From Seiridium cupressi (Eukaryota; Ascomycota; Sordariomycetes; Amphisphaeriales; Sporocadaceae), in the NCBI GenBank assembly GCA_036674765.1, contig JARVKI010000069.1:1-64000 (forward strand): a stretch of 64,000 bases of DNA, written 5' to 3'. The stretch's first letter is position 1, and every line of letters starts with the position of its first letter. Shown one piece after another: positions 35,421 through 46,749 of this stretch. Below the pieces are notes generated by a model. It saw only the letters and a program-made list of their open reading frames with translations. It ran no database searches and had not been told where the DNA came from. Position numbers and translations under genes: made by a program.

Positions 35421-37232
35421 TTAGTCATCGTCGTCATCGTCGCTCTCACTCGACCAGCCCTCCTTGTAACTCTCTGATATCTCCGCAAGCTCGTTACCAA
35501 TATCCTCTCTGTCCTCGACCCCAATAGACCTGAGTACGGTGGTGCGCAGGCCTTTCATTTTGTCAGTTACGGATGAGTCTGTCGAGAGCACCGTGCGCAT
35601 GGATAGAGCATCTCTGATGGGATCGTTGTCTCTATCCCGGAAGATGCGCGGATAACTATCCAGCATAGGATAGAGGAGCTCGCATTGGAATCTAGTAAAA
35701 GTATTAGTCATGCTACCCCTCAACGAGACCAGAAGGTGCAGCAAAGGAACTCACTTATGCGTCTTCGGACGCTCACGCCTCCTGTATTCGTCAGTGGGTT
35801 CATCCTCATCGAACCCCTTCAATGCGTCTTCGCCTCTCGCCGTGCTCAATTGCGAGAAGAGGTGCTGTTTCCGCCCCCCTCGGAGGCCAGCGGAAGAAGT
35901 GATGCCTTCTTCTAGAGACGAGAGATCGATGTCTAAGCTTGTCAGTTCACTCGGCGAGCCTGAGTCTGACTGTTCTTCATAGTCAAGTGCGTTCAGCTGG
36001 TCATACAGCTCTCCTCTTCCAGTAGGTAGATGCAGCGCTCCATTCGCGCCATTTTGACTAGGTTTGGGAGGCTCCATAAAGCTCATCTGAAGATTGGCGA
36101 TGGTCTGCTTCCCGAACACATTTAACAAATCAGTAACATTGCCGAGACTTGTGGAGTTGACATGGTCGGTGGTCTTCAGGCGAGTGTAGAGAGAGGTACT
36201 CTCTATTGCTGCATTGAAGAGTGCTGAAACATGCCAGGGCGACGATCTGTTCAAAGAAACACTTGAAGGTAGCCTTGAAGGGAGAGCAAGGGGGACAATG
36301 AGCGATGCTTGAGAGTACATGTCAGCAAGAGCTCGTGCCTTGTTGACTAGTCGGAGCAGTCGTTTCTCCTGGTAAAAAGTCAGCACCAGTCGTAGGAACA
36401 GGTTGAGCCGGACCAAATTACCCGTGGGATACCTGCTGTGGGCTCTTGAAGCCCCCAGACCCAGATAGGCGTTTTACCGTATTCGTCGCGTAGACGCTCC
36501 AGGTACTTCGCAGCGAAGCCGCCCCAGGCGTCGTCAATACCTGTCATGATCTGGACACCCTGCATATGATCTGCCTCCTCCACAAACGGTCGCAAGTCGC
36601 GATCGACTATATCATGGTCCTTATCAAGCGACGAGAAGAGCTCCTCGCCCATATAATACTTCTCAAACGGCATCAGGCTCGAGTTGAGCTCGTACTCATT
36701 CAGCTGGACGATTGATCTTGGATGGTAGAACACCCGGCTGAAGTCGGACCAGTACCTTACAGAGCTTGTGGTCAGCTCAGGGGCTGCGGTTCCAGAATCC
36801 AGACTTTCCTGGTAGGCGCTGGGGTTGATGGGCTGCTGTCTTTGCACGACCGTTTGTCCGTTCCTGCGCGCGGTCAGATACAGATCATGGCCGCAATATA
36901 GAAGACATACCAGAGAGCAGTCGGCTCCCCATCCTCGGCCTCGTAGAGCGCATTGATCTTTCTCATGGAACCAAACCCTCCTTTCAGGTCGTAGATGACC
37001 GTTCTTGGCATATACGTCTCCGTGCCATCGGCACCACGGCCTGGCCTGAAATGCACGTCATGGTCCACTGGCGTTTCGGTATCCTCACCGTACGTGAAAT
37101 AGGATTCCTAGTTCAACTCAGTATTGGACCCTCTCGCTTCAGGTCAAAAGAATGGCAAACCTGTGTATTCCAGAAATGTGTACCTAGGTAGTTGCTCTGC
37201 TGCCCAAGCTGCAGCGTGATGATCTCACGCAT
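35421..37232 (-). CDS. DML1: Dml1/misato-like protein of mitochondrial inheritance, 531 aa
   Basis: Tubulin-fold-related protein; yeast Dml1 is needed for mitochondrial DNA partition, and misato affects mitochondrial distribution and spindle. Exons (minus) 37161-37232, 36911-37107, 36422-36863, 35755-36368 and 35421-35691. N-terminus [20 protein letters not shown] matches the misato segment I/tubulin-like opening, followed by [12 protein letters not shown] and [11 protein letters not shown], then [12 protein letters not shown]. The exon 3/4 junction reads [15 protein letters not shown] and needs the weaker donor GTAATT, because the nearby GTATCC donor would break the frame. Exon 5 begins [17 protein letters not shown]. 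The C-terminus is Asp-rich. It is head-to-head with the AhpC/TSA-type gene over 399 bp. Confidence 0.93.
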
Positions 37233-37631
37233 GATGCCTCATGGGCGTTTGCCTGCACTTGCTGAAGATCCAAATTGCAAACCGGGTATCGAATGGAGAT
37301 GTTATTGCAAAGGAGTTTTCAAACGGGTACGATCTTGTGACTATATCATGCAGCCTGGTAGCGTTTACCCATTCTTGGTCATCAAAATCGCCGTTACTTA
37401 GTTGGTGTGGAGCTGGAAGCTCGGGCGGCTGCGCGCAATTGGCGGGCCTCGCGACCGGGCCCTGGTAATGCCATCAAAAGCTTCGTCGTCGGCCAATCTT
37501 GAGCTCTCAATGCAAGTGTCGTCATTTTAAGCAAGCCTCCAAAACCAGCCAACGACCAAGGGAAATCGGTTGCACTTATTGCCATACACCTAACTCATCA
37601 TCAACCAAGGGACAGTTGAACCAGGCCCAAA
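37233..37631. promoter_or_regulatory. Bidirectional promoter between DML1 and the AhpC/TSA-type gene
   Basis: 399 bp separate the two start codons, so both promoters must lie here or overlap the neighbouring leaders. I recognised no strong motif. Confidence 0.6.
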
Positions 37632-38426
37632 ATGTCTCTTGCGCAGGAGTGGGAGTCTTGGAAAACGCCGGCTGCCAAGGAGGTGCAAGCGGCGCCGAAG
37701 ACCGGGGAGAAGGCTCCTGTAAATGAGAACTTCAAGCTGCGGACGGATAAGCCCACGTTGATTGTGTTTTTGCGACACTGCGGATGTCCCTGTAAGTAGC
37801 CCCTTCACGGAATGATTCAGCTCAAGCATCATGGGTACACGAGTTCAATGGCTACATCGTGTTTCAACCATATAGCTACAATATCCCTTATACTGCTCCT
37901 CCCTACGCCTTTGCCGTCGATACTGGTTTTTATAGTCGGGGCCATATCTCTTCTTGGTTCTAAAAACATATCTATGATTCACGCTGCTAATCGCATTACA
38001 GTCGCGGAGAAGACCTTCAAGGCTCTCACTACCATCTCGTCCAAATACAAGGACGTGCTGCACTGCGTAGCCGTGTCACACTCCTCGCCGGAAGCCACAG
38101 AGCGGTGGGTCGTGCAGGTCGGAGGCAACTGGGAGGTCGAGGTCGTCGTTGACCACGAGCGTGAGATGTACGCGCAGTGGGGCCTGGGCATATCCAACAG
38201 CTGGCACGTCCTGAGCCCGGTGTCGCTGTACAAGGTCTTCCAGCTCGGCAAGCAGGAGAACATATGGAACAGGCCCACGGAGAGCGGCAACAGATGGCAG
38301 ACCAGCGGCGCCTTCGCCGTCGACAAGGACGGCACGGTGCGCTGGGAGCAGGTGGCAACGTCGGCGGATGATCTGCCGAATCTGGACGAGGCTATCAGGA
38401 CCTTGGGAATTAGCCTGAGGAAGTAA
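37632..38426 (+). CDS. AhpC/TSA antioxidant-type (thioredoxin-fold) protein, 194 aa
   Basis: Member of the fungal peroxiredoxin-like group with a thioredoxin fold; possibly peroxide-detoxifying, substrate unknown. Exons 37632-37791 and 38002-38426. Conserved order: TLIVFLRHCGCP followed by FAEKTFKAL. The Cys-Gly-Cys-Pro redox site is at the end of the central strand, and the long 210-nt intron falls directly after it (the Phe codon is split). Later ISNSWHVLSP and SGAFAVDKDGTVRW match the family. No signal peptide is visible, so it is probably cytosolic. In standard peroxiredoxins the site differs, so the exact chemistry is open. Confidence 0.85.
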
Positions 38427-38812
38427 CGTGATAGTTGAACCATGGGGGGATACGATTCCTCAGCATCCTCTCGGCACACTAACAACAGTTATGCCGACAT
38501 GCCACTCTCGGTCGGACTTACACGGGGAGCCGCGAGACGTAAACAAATTCCTTCAAATCACATAGCCATTGCCGGGATCCGTCATCGGGTATGTGCAGGT
38601 CCGTGAGCAACGGCCTGGCTGGTATATCTAAGCATAGCTTACACAACTAAGCTCACATCGGTGCAGCACCCAGACCCCCGGATCAATTATACCAACAAGT
38701 TATCGGCTTAGCGGAGGAATAACAATACAGAACATATGAAATGTTATTGAATATAACTTTGTCGACTTTTCAATCCGTAATAAACTCATTACATTATTAT
38801 TTTTACTTAGTT

Positions 38813-39115
38813 CTAGTTATAACCCCTTGTTTTGCCAGCAGCACTTCGACCTTCAAATAGGATGGTGTCGAGGATCGCTTTCGGGGTTCTCCTTAGTTTT
38901 ACTATATGTTGCCAAACTCCTCCCCCCTCAACCATAACCGGGACCAGATAGACTTTTCCAGGTTCGGGCTGATAGGTGATGTTTATATCTCTTGACAACA
39001 CCCGTATACCGTCACAGCCCTTGCGGACGCTCTCATCAGTCTGAGTAATACCCAAGCTGAGGGGAAACAAATGTGCGTCACGGTCATCTGCAGCCCGCTG
39101 GCATGATATCTTCAT
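38813..39115 (-). CDS. Hypothetical small protein, 100 aa (doubtful)
   Basis: ATG-led frame with protein-like composition (DINITYQPEPGKVYLVPVMV, then VWQHIVKLRRTPKAIL). No domain is recognised and no upstream exon was assigned. It could be a short orphan gene, the last exon of a decayed gene, or chance. Confidence 0.25.
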   Translation of the reverse strand: MKISCQRAADDRDAHLFPLSLGITQTDESVRKGCDGIRVLSRDINITYQPEPGKVYLVPVMVEGGGVWQHIVKLRRTPKAILDTILFEGRSAAGKTRGYN

Positions 39116-39513
39116 GACACTACTGTTGTAGAGTTATTAACTATCTGACAACGTCGAGCCCAGAAGTCTATGTGGTCTTGACTTGCAAGATGTATGATAT
39201 GATCCACACTGAGGAGGGAACCGCTCGAGACCAGGACACACCTTTCTGGGTCTTCCATCGACCCTCCTTTGCAACAACGTGGCCTGGCTCAGTGCCCGCG
39301 AAGTCAACTTGAGCACAGCCAGAGTCATCGGTTCAAAAAAAAGAAGGACGCTTCAAGGAACTATGCATAGCGTCCCCTGTGGTGACTATCATTCTATTTT
39401 TCCAGTTGTGTCGGGATCGTTTGTTGCGTCGGTAGTTCATCCAAACCGACAGAATCAGAATGATTTCCTCGAAGGTACACGCGCAAATGATACCCAATAT
39501 TTGTGCACTGTAA

Positions 39514-39792
39514 CTGTATCGCGAAGGGGCCGGAACTCGGGATCAGCTAGTGAAGAGTCTGTCACTGAAGACGCCTGCCTGTCCAATAGACTATGGTGGC
39601 AGCCTATTGGATATGTATATCTCGCACGGGACAGTTGCAGAGCAGGATACCCTCCTGTTGCCGCCGAGGATAGTGGCCAAGCTCAAGATCATCCCCGGTT
39701 TCGTCATGGCAAAGGTTACTAGTGACGGAATCTTGTTATCACCTTGTGTGTACCGTCACCTTTTGGGAGCCGCGAATGAAGATTTGGAGTAA
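39514..39792 (+). pseudogene. Possible 3' coding relic of unknown family
   Basis: A 92-codon open frame after an in-frame stop, without a suitable ATG at its beginning. The text YGGSLLDMYISHGTVAEQDT and PPRIVAKLKIIPGFVMAK looks coding. It ends in a stop at 39790-39792. No splice donor or acceptor could be fixed that would link it to an upstream start. Unknown family. Confidence 0.2.
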
Positions 39793-40274
39793 TTGAACAG
39801 GCGTGCAGCTATTTGCATTGGATTTGGTCTATGCCGAGTGGATACGCTATTCTGCCATTCTAACAGGTCCAGATATAGGTCGGCCAATTAGAAAGTCAAA
39901 GTATGGGACAAATCTTGTAACACCCATCACCAAAGCCTAGAAAGACTTGCTCATCCTCATGAAGCTAGCTGAGTTTGCATCTTTTCCGGCATGGAATCAA
40001 AACGATTCTAACACCCTTCTCGAAACACATGCGCCTCGTTGTTCGCAATGCGTGCGCTCGCTCTTCTTCAACCTTGGATGAAATGTAAGGTTCGGCGGTC
40101 AGGAGCTGACTCTGAACAATCCATGCCCGGGTTTCGATAAAATAATTCTCCAACAACACGGAACATGGCATTGAAGTCCAGCTCTTGTCCTTTCGTCCTG
40201 ATACGCCCTCGGTCGCATGAGAAAGGATATTCTCCCTAGTGGTGTCGCGACCCCTTCCTGCGGTGTTTCTTGCA

Positions 40275-40958
40275 CTATCGATGGATAAGGCGTATGTAAA
40301 TATCCCGCATTCTTGGAAGTTGAAGAAAGACACCAAAGCTTGCGACCGCGCTCTGGTGGATGAGAAGTCTGAGCGGCATGACCACGTCTTGGAGCTCTTG
40401 CAATGGCCAGTCCGTGCGAGCAACTCCATTGACAACGGCAGCACAAGTCATGTCGAACATGAATATATCCAGGCTTGGGACAGTCAGGCTCCGGATCAGT
40501 ATATGTACATACTGGCTGTTGACCGCTGCTCCATTTGAGACCATGAAAGTGCTTTCGGGTGGCCGAGAAGCTTCATCAAGTTCTCCATCGGTATCATGGT
40601 ACGCATCTTCATCAAAATGAGGGCGACTTGGGAACCTCTGGTAGGGTTGCAAGCTAAAATAACCCGTGGAGAATAGCTCCGACAAGACGAAGAGTGATTC
40701 TCGGTGGACAAGTCGTAGCCAATTGAAGTCGCGGAGCGATTTGAGAATATGTGCCTTGACTTCTTTTCTGTTCTCTGTGTACCTAACGCGGTACTCGTCT
40801 TGGCCGTGGTTTTTGCAGAGTACCCAGACCCGGGGCTTAATCTGGAGTTTCTGTTGAACAGCGTCGTAACAGGACCTGAAAGCTTCGTGCCAAACCATTC
40901 GGCGAAGCTCTGGTGGCAGACGAATGAACTGGGGAAACCCTGGCTCGGGAGAAGCCAT
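40275..40958 (-). CDS. 2EXR-domain protein, 227 aa, 3' end uncertain
   Basis: The N-terminus FPQFIRLPPELRRMVWHEAF is the signature of the fungal 2EXR (F-x-x-F...LP-x-E-[LI]R-x-x-[IV]W) family, whose members are numerous and of unknown function. The start ATG is 40958; an upstream in-frame TTG is ignored. Mid-protein text WLRLVHRESLFVLSELF and RMRDIYIRLIHR fits the family. The frame ends at 40275, but a neighbouring frame stays open on the same strand for about 100 more codons (to 39965) with coding-like text (VLLENYFIETRAWIVQSQLL). That suggests a missed 3' intron or a frameshift that shortened the gene. Confidence 0.65.
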   Translation of the reverse strand: MASPEPGFPQFIRLPPELRRMVWHEAFRSCYDAVQQKLQIKPRVWVLCKNHGQDEYRVRYTENRKEVKAHILKSLRDFNWLRLVHRESLFVLSELFSTGYFSLQPYQRFPSRPHFDEDAYHDTDGELDEASRPPESTFMVSNGAAVNSQYVHILIRSLTVPSLDIFMFDMTCAAVVNGVARTDWPLQELQDVVMPLRLLIHQSAVASFGVFLQLPRMRDIYIRLIHR

Positions 40959-42124
40959 CGTTGCCAGTGATGACAAGGATGCTCCTTGGATGGATAGAGA
41001 CTGGACCGGCAGTACAATTGGAGAGCGTCAAGGGTAAATTGGATGTCGGAAATAATGGTTTCGCTGTCGGTAATGTTGCACGTGCAGCACCTCGAATTAT
41101 TTGACTGCTCCGACAAACCGGTATTTCTCAAGGATGTACCTACTCGAGATGAGCGAATAGAATGGATGTGAGCAGTCGGGTGACCACACTCATTTCGTGG
41201 CAAAGAAAGGAAAGGATCTGGTAAAAGAGTTTGTAGCTCTGCTGCTGCTGCCTGGGCTGCATCGTGACTTCCCTCTGAATACTGCTCTTGTCTACATCAA
41301 TGTAGAAAAAGACCAAAAGCGAACCCTTTAAAGGGCAGGTAGGACCATTCGAGCCAAAAGGAAAAAGACGAATTACAAGGAGGAAGAAGAAGAAGAAGAA
41401 GAGGATTTAAAAAAAAAAAACCCATTGGTTCGGCAATGGATAGTCCCTTCCAGCTGGAATCAATCGAGTGCAAATCCAACCCATGCGCTCTTGCTAGTAA
41501 TTGCCCCAAGCTACGCTGTGATCGTTCACATCAGTAGAGCAGCTCGTTTGCACTTGCTGTAACCATAAGGTCGGTTCCCTGATAACCCTTCATCGACGAG
41601 GCCAGTGAGTTCATGCTGGCAGTCACTCCATGAAGACTGGAATCAAAATGTCCAATATCAATTATTATACTCCATACAATACGTGAAAACCTATCAGCCG
41701 AAACATCCCGATCCTGAACTCCCACCAACATCCTTGGGTACGCAAGAAAATCACTTCTTCCAGCTTTCAGACTTCGTCCCCTAATCCTCCCCACACGCGC
41801 ACGTATGATTATGTATAGAATCCAATGCATCATGAACCAGCTTTTACTCCCCTAGAGTGCGTGCTATGAAATCGGCCTGAATACACTTCTCGTGACCGGA
41901 CGGAAGAAGTACAGGGTTACGGAAGGATTTGGTGGTTGACCGTGGAACCATGGATATGAAATTATGAAATGACGTAGGGAAGGGAACCAAGGAACGCCGC
42001 ATGATCATGAGCCTCGTCTCACGTCTTGGATCATGGCCCATATCTCATAAGGGCTCCAACTGGTTCCGTGGCAGGGTATACGCATGAGTCCGAACGCCGT
42101 CAATACAAGGTAGGCCACATCCTC
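40959..42124. other. Intergenic stretch between the 2EXR gene and BUD4
   Basis: Upstream of the 2EXR gene and downstream of BUD4 (both minus). It includes a GAA-rich purine tract and a 12-A run at 41379-41420. No supported gene. Confidence 0.5.
41379..41420. repeat. GAA-type purine tract followed by poly-A
   Basis: A run of GAA/GGA triplets on the plus strand (41379-41404) followed by a 12-A run (41409-41420). A simple-sequence tract in a non-coding stretch. Confidence 0.75.
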
Positions 42125-45100
42125 TCAGACGATCATGCTCTTCGTCCGCGAGTGTGTCCGCCGTCCCTGAGCCTTCTTGCGAAGTGCCTCTTCCCGCTTA
42201 AGGACGAGCTCGCACCACTTCTTTCTACCGCTGTTGGCTGCCGGATCATCGTCTTGACCTTCCCGTCCAACAACGTCACCGAGGACCCTCAGCCAGCCAT
42301 CCTTGTCCTCAGCCGTGTCGGCATAGAAGTCGATGACCTCTCCATTGTTGAAGCGGATGCGGAAGCCTTCCTCGACAAACATGTAACCTTCCTCCTCCTC
42401 AGCGAAGGCAGAGCGGCGGCGCTTGCCGTCACGGCCAGTGTTCGGCTGCGTTAGCTGGCGGCGGTCATCGATAAGCCTCTTTGCGTTGGAGAGGTTAATG
42501 GTTGCACGAGGCTGGCGAGTTGACTCATGGTAGGCCGTCAGCTTTGTGCCTACTAGCTTGAAGTAGCGGCGGCGCCAGTACTATATCATCGTCAGCATTC
42601 GTGTGGCGTAGCATAGTGTAGCGTAAAAAAGCAAACTTACCGGACAGTCACCACCCTGCTGACTCAAGTGGCCCTCCCAGCTTTGGCTCAATCTCTCTTC
42701 GGCAGCCTTGAGCTCTCGGATGCACGAGTTCATGCTCTTCGGCATATCATCGTCGGCTGAACCCTTTGGTCGGGGGATGAACAGCAATTGCATCTCAAGT
42801 TTGCCGACCTTATAGGGGGCTTTCCGGACGACCGAATTACTTGTGCCTGCCCGCTTGCTCTTCACGCTGCTTGCGAAGCCGGCTTCCTCAGTAGCCCACT
42901 CGTTGAAAGCGGCAATTTCAACCATATATGGCCGACCGTAGCAACGAGATTCGTGCTCCTTGAGGCAGATATATGAGCGGGCAAAGCTACCATCGTCCGC
43001 AACCAGTGGGGATAATAGGTCCCAAGCAGTTGGAGCAATGTTTCTCTGCTTGGCAACCGCGTCGCGTTGAGCCTGCGCGTAGGCCTCTTCTTCGGCCCGC
43101 ATGCGAGCTTCCATCTCCTTCCGCTTCTTCGGGCTGGCAAAAACGCGAGAGAATGTTGATGTCTTGGGCTTCGTCATCTTAGTTGGCGAAGCTGGCAGCA
43201 GACGTTGTGGTTCTGGGCGCTCCAACTTGACGTTGAGAGTCAGCTGGAATTCGAGGTCATTAGGGACCACAAGTTCAAACTCCTGTCCGATGGGTGCGTT
43301 ACGAGCCAGCTCAAGCCAGGCGGTAGTCACACAGTGAACGCCATTATCGAGGGTAAGGCTAAACCATGTGCGCTCATCTATCGCGAATTAGCAACTTGGA
43401 CACTCGAATCGTCGGCGAAAACGGCTCACTCTTGGGCATTGGTAGGTCAAGGTCCTTGACACCCATCACTTTCACAAAAAGTCTTCCTCGTTCCCCACAC
43501 TCTTCAGTTGCCAGCTCGGGCTGTGCCTCCTCCTCAGTCAGGGGGTTTAATGGCGCAGCATTACTCTCCTGTCCAGGCATTGGGGGGACCGGTCCGCTCA
43601 GACTAGGGCCGTGGCGTTTTCTGATGCTGCGTTGCCTTTGCTTACCATTCCAGGGCTCAACGGTCCATGACTGTGGTCTGGCGGCTTGCTTTACAGGCGA
43701 GTTGCCTGCGGACCGAGTAGCATCCCTGATGTCCTCCGGATGTTTGTCGCTAGCGGTAACGACTTTGGTATTCTGGCGCATAAGGTATCCGCGCTGTTTT
43801 CGGGATGTGATGTTAGCATTGAGAGGTACTTCTTTAGATTGCTTGGGACCTGGAGTGCGACCCGGGGATTTGTCAGTCGCAACCACCAGTTGAGTTCCAG
43901 ACACTTGTCTGGTCGGGCTGTCACTTGCAGCCAGGAACTGTTTCTCAAAGGAAAGTTGTTGGAATGCCACCTTTTGTGCCTCGATGACTCTCTCGAAGTC
44001 CTGATCAAGACTGAGGCCCAAGTCAAGGTCCAGTGTTAGACTGCGCTTCTTGAAGCTGGGATGGCGGTCCATGTAGTCATCTCCTGACCCATCAGCTGCA
44101 GCTTCCACGTCGAAGTCGCGCGAAATTCGGTTGCGGTGTCGTTCCGGAATTGGAGGGATATCCGGCAAGGGTGCGACCTCGCGGCTCACTTGGCGGCGGG
44201 CTTCGCGCATAGCTGCAAGATCAGAGGGGGTAGCGGAAGGGCGCGTCTTCAGCTTAGAACCAGATGCCTTGATGGTGGCAACGCGTTCAGGAATAGCTGG
44301 TGATTCCAGCACCTCTTGCTCCTCCTCCTCCTCCTCTTCTGGAATCGCGTCATGGTCCATCTCTTCTTCTTCTTCCTCTACTTCTTCCTCTACCTCTTCT
44401 TCCACTTCTTCTTCTAGCCCTTCCTCGTCATCCGAGACTGGGTGATGGATCACCGACTCCGGAGTGCCGGGCTCCTCTTCATCTTCCGAGTCGCCCCAGC
44501 CAGAACCATCGTACAAGCCGGGCTTTGGCATCTGCTGCGGAGGCGTCTGTGGCCGCTGCAAGTAATCTCGAACATCCGCCATCTTATGGCTTTCGACATG
44601 TACAAGAGCATCAGCATCTTTTGGCTTGGGGAGCATAAAAGATTGTAAGCTGCGGGCAAAGTCTGATTCTCTAGCGCTATGGTGAACCTGCGGCAGGGTA
44701 GCGCTGAAGTTTGTGATTGCTTCTTCCTGGGCGGGCGAGGCTGCTCGTGGAGTGGTCACCGCCTCTTCCTCGTCGAGCTGTTGCTGCTCAGACTGTGGGA
44801 CCTCATCCGAGTAGTGGCTATCACTGTCATCATCTTGGTTGTTGTGCTCCGTTTCTGACTGGCCATCTTCCGATCGCTGATACAGATCGAGGACATCGCT
44901 CTCCTTATCATCTCCACTGTTGATGATGACACTTGACTCGCTTTGCTCTTCGATGTCATCAAGAACCGAGTCCTCGATGCTAGCAATAGGAACATCCGGG
45001 TCGTATGTGACTGGTCGTTCGGGGCTGGATGGAGCCGGAGAAGAATTGAAGTTGAAATCGGACTCCCGCTCAAGGTTTTTGTTACCGTTGACGCGTTGTA

Positions 45101-46749
45101 GGATTGATTGACGGGAAATACTAGGGAGTTGGTAATCCATATCAAGTCCCGAGATGTCTCCCACGGTATCATCCTCTTCACCAGCCTCAGATTCCGTAGC
45201 ATCGTGCTCCAGTGTGGGGCTCCCAACTCTATCACGAGGACCAGCACGTCGCATTCGGCGTTCCCGTTGTTGCTCAGCAAACGACTTGGCCGTTTGGTCA
45301 GCGGCCTTGGGGCTGGTCTCATCCGAAAGCATCATCAGCTTCAGTCGCTCCTCAAGAGACATCTTGCCATTGCCAATGTTTTGAATCTCAGACTTGCTTG
45401 CAGATGCCGGTGGCGGGGACGGTAAGCCCCTGCGAGGGGAGCCAAGCATGCGCTCAGCCGTGGCAGACAGTCCAGCGGAAGAACCTGACTGCGTTCGTTG
45501 ATGGCCCATGCCAGGCAAGGGCGGCAAAGGACGATGCTCTCCCGATGACGTGCAGGAGTCGCTTCGAACATGCTGGGGCCTGCCTCCAGGAGCTTGCACA
45601 GGAGTAGCTTCTGGCATGGGGCTGCTATCGAAACGGTGATCGTGATCTTGACGCCAGTCATCTGGACCCACGACGGGCGTCTTGTCCGTGTCTTCAAGAG
45701 TTGCATCGAAGCTATCATCGGGAAGCTCACCATCTTGGCCGTGGCGGTAGTGTTCGTAGCCATCTTCCTCTTCTTCCTCGCTGTCGAAACTTCCCTCGCG
45801 AGAATCAGAGCCAATGGTGGAGATATCAGGAGTGGCCATTTCGTATTCGTTCACTTGTGGAGGCGCATTGTCGAAAGTGACGCTCTTCATACTTCGATGA
45901 AGAGACTTGCCCTGCGGCAGCTCATGTTCCTCGAATGAACTTTCGAAATTGTCGAAGGATAGGTCACCAAGCGGCGAGTCATAGCTGCTCTTGAATCGTG
46001 AAGCAGACAGGGACGACTTGATGGGCGAGCCGTGCTCTTTGCTTGGAGTTGAGGGGGCAGAAAAATTGGGCTTGGGGCTATTCATAGTCCTCGAGGGGCT
46101 GTATAATGTTGGGATGCTGGTCTGGCTTTCGCTGCGGCCATGCCCAGGACGGTAGCCGGCAACGCCCGTACCATTGTAGGCATTGCCTTGGACCTTGGAA
46201 AGGGGCCGCTCAATAGCAGGTATGCGAGTTGGGTCGTATTCCTGTTTCTGTTCGCGCGCAAACATAGTACTATTCTTGACGCGTGATGCCTTTTGCAGAC
46301 GTTCTATTGACGAGCGTCGCGTGGGCGAAGGCGAGCCCGTCCGGCCACCGTACAGTTCGTTCTCATTCTGCTTCGTCGTGTTACGACTCTGCCAAAAGAG
46401 ACGAGGAGAAGTGGCATTGTCGAGCGGGGATGACTGGAACGGAGATGAATCGGTGTTGAGACCCATTTTCTGTGCGCCACCAGTGTCAGACTGAGGATAT
46501 TCTCAGAGAGTGGATCACAAAAGCAGACGTTGACTAACCTTGGTTGTCTGATTCCAGCTGGGCGAATTGCGTCTCTTCTCAGTTGCTGGGATCTCAGATA
46601 GCGGGCGTGGTATGCTGGTCTTGGCGGGTGTTGGTGTATTCTTGGAGATGCGCAAGGGCTGCGTGACCTGACAAGAATAAGTTAACCAATGTCCAGGATA
46701 GGTGTGATACAAAGGACGAGCGATTACTGACCGGCTCTTCGGATGCCAT
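42125..46749 (-). CDS. BUD4: Bud4-like anillin-related septation protein with PH domain, 1466 aa
   Basis: Scaffold of septum and axial budding sites; in filamentous fungi BUD-4 acts with septins and Rho4/Bud3 in septum formation. Exons (minus) 46732-46749, 46539-46667, 43430-46490, 42641-43377 and 42125-42580, all GT-AG and in frame. The first coding exon is only 18 nt (MASEEP). The large middle part is Ser/Pro/Glu-rich and disordered, with a Glu run at about residues 737-780. The anillin-homology part runs from about 1020 to 1300 (VKVMGVKDLDLP, then ERTWFSLTLDNGVHCVTTAW, NAPIGQEFELVV, WDLLSPLVADDGSFARSYIC). The C-terminal PH domain runs about 1305-1440 (CPYWRRRYFKLVGTKLTAYH, then FADTAEDKDGWL-like YADTAEDKDGWL). 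Strong family call by domain order and size. Confidence 0.93.

Larger units (their letters stand above)
38427..40274. other. Stretch with doubtful small ORFs only
   Basis: Contains a 100-codon ATG-led frame (38813-39115, -), a 92-codon open frame (39514-39792, +) and a frame that continues the 2EXR gene out of phase (about 39965-40274, -). None has a recognised domain. AT-rich between 38690 and 38820, probably the 3' region of the AhpC/TSA-type gene. Confidence 0.5.

Noticed and set aside
36428..36434. GTATCC as donor of DML1 intron 3
   Set aside because: Gives the wrong phase; the GTAATT donor nine bases further restores the conserved IPR-EKRLLRL junction.
44300..44640. Plus-strand Ser/Leu/Pro-rich ORFs
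   Set aside because: They are the complement of the Glu-rich BUD4 coding repeat.
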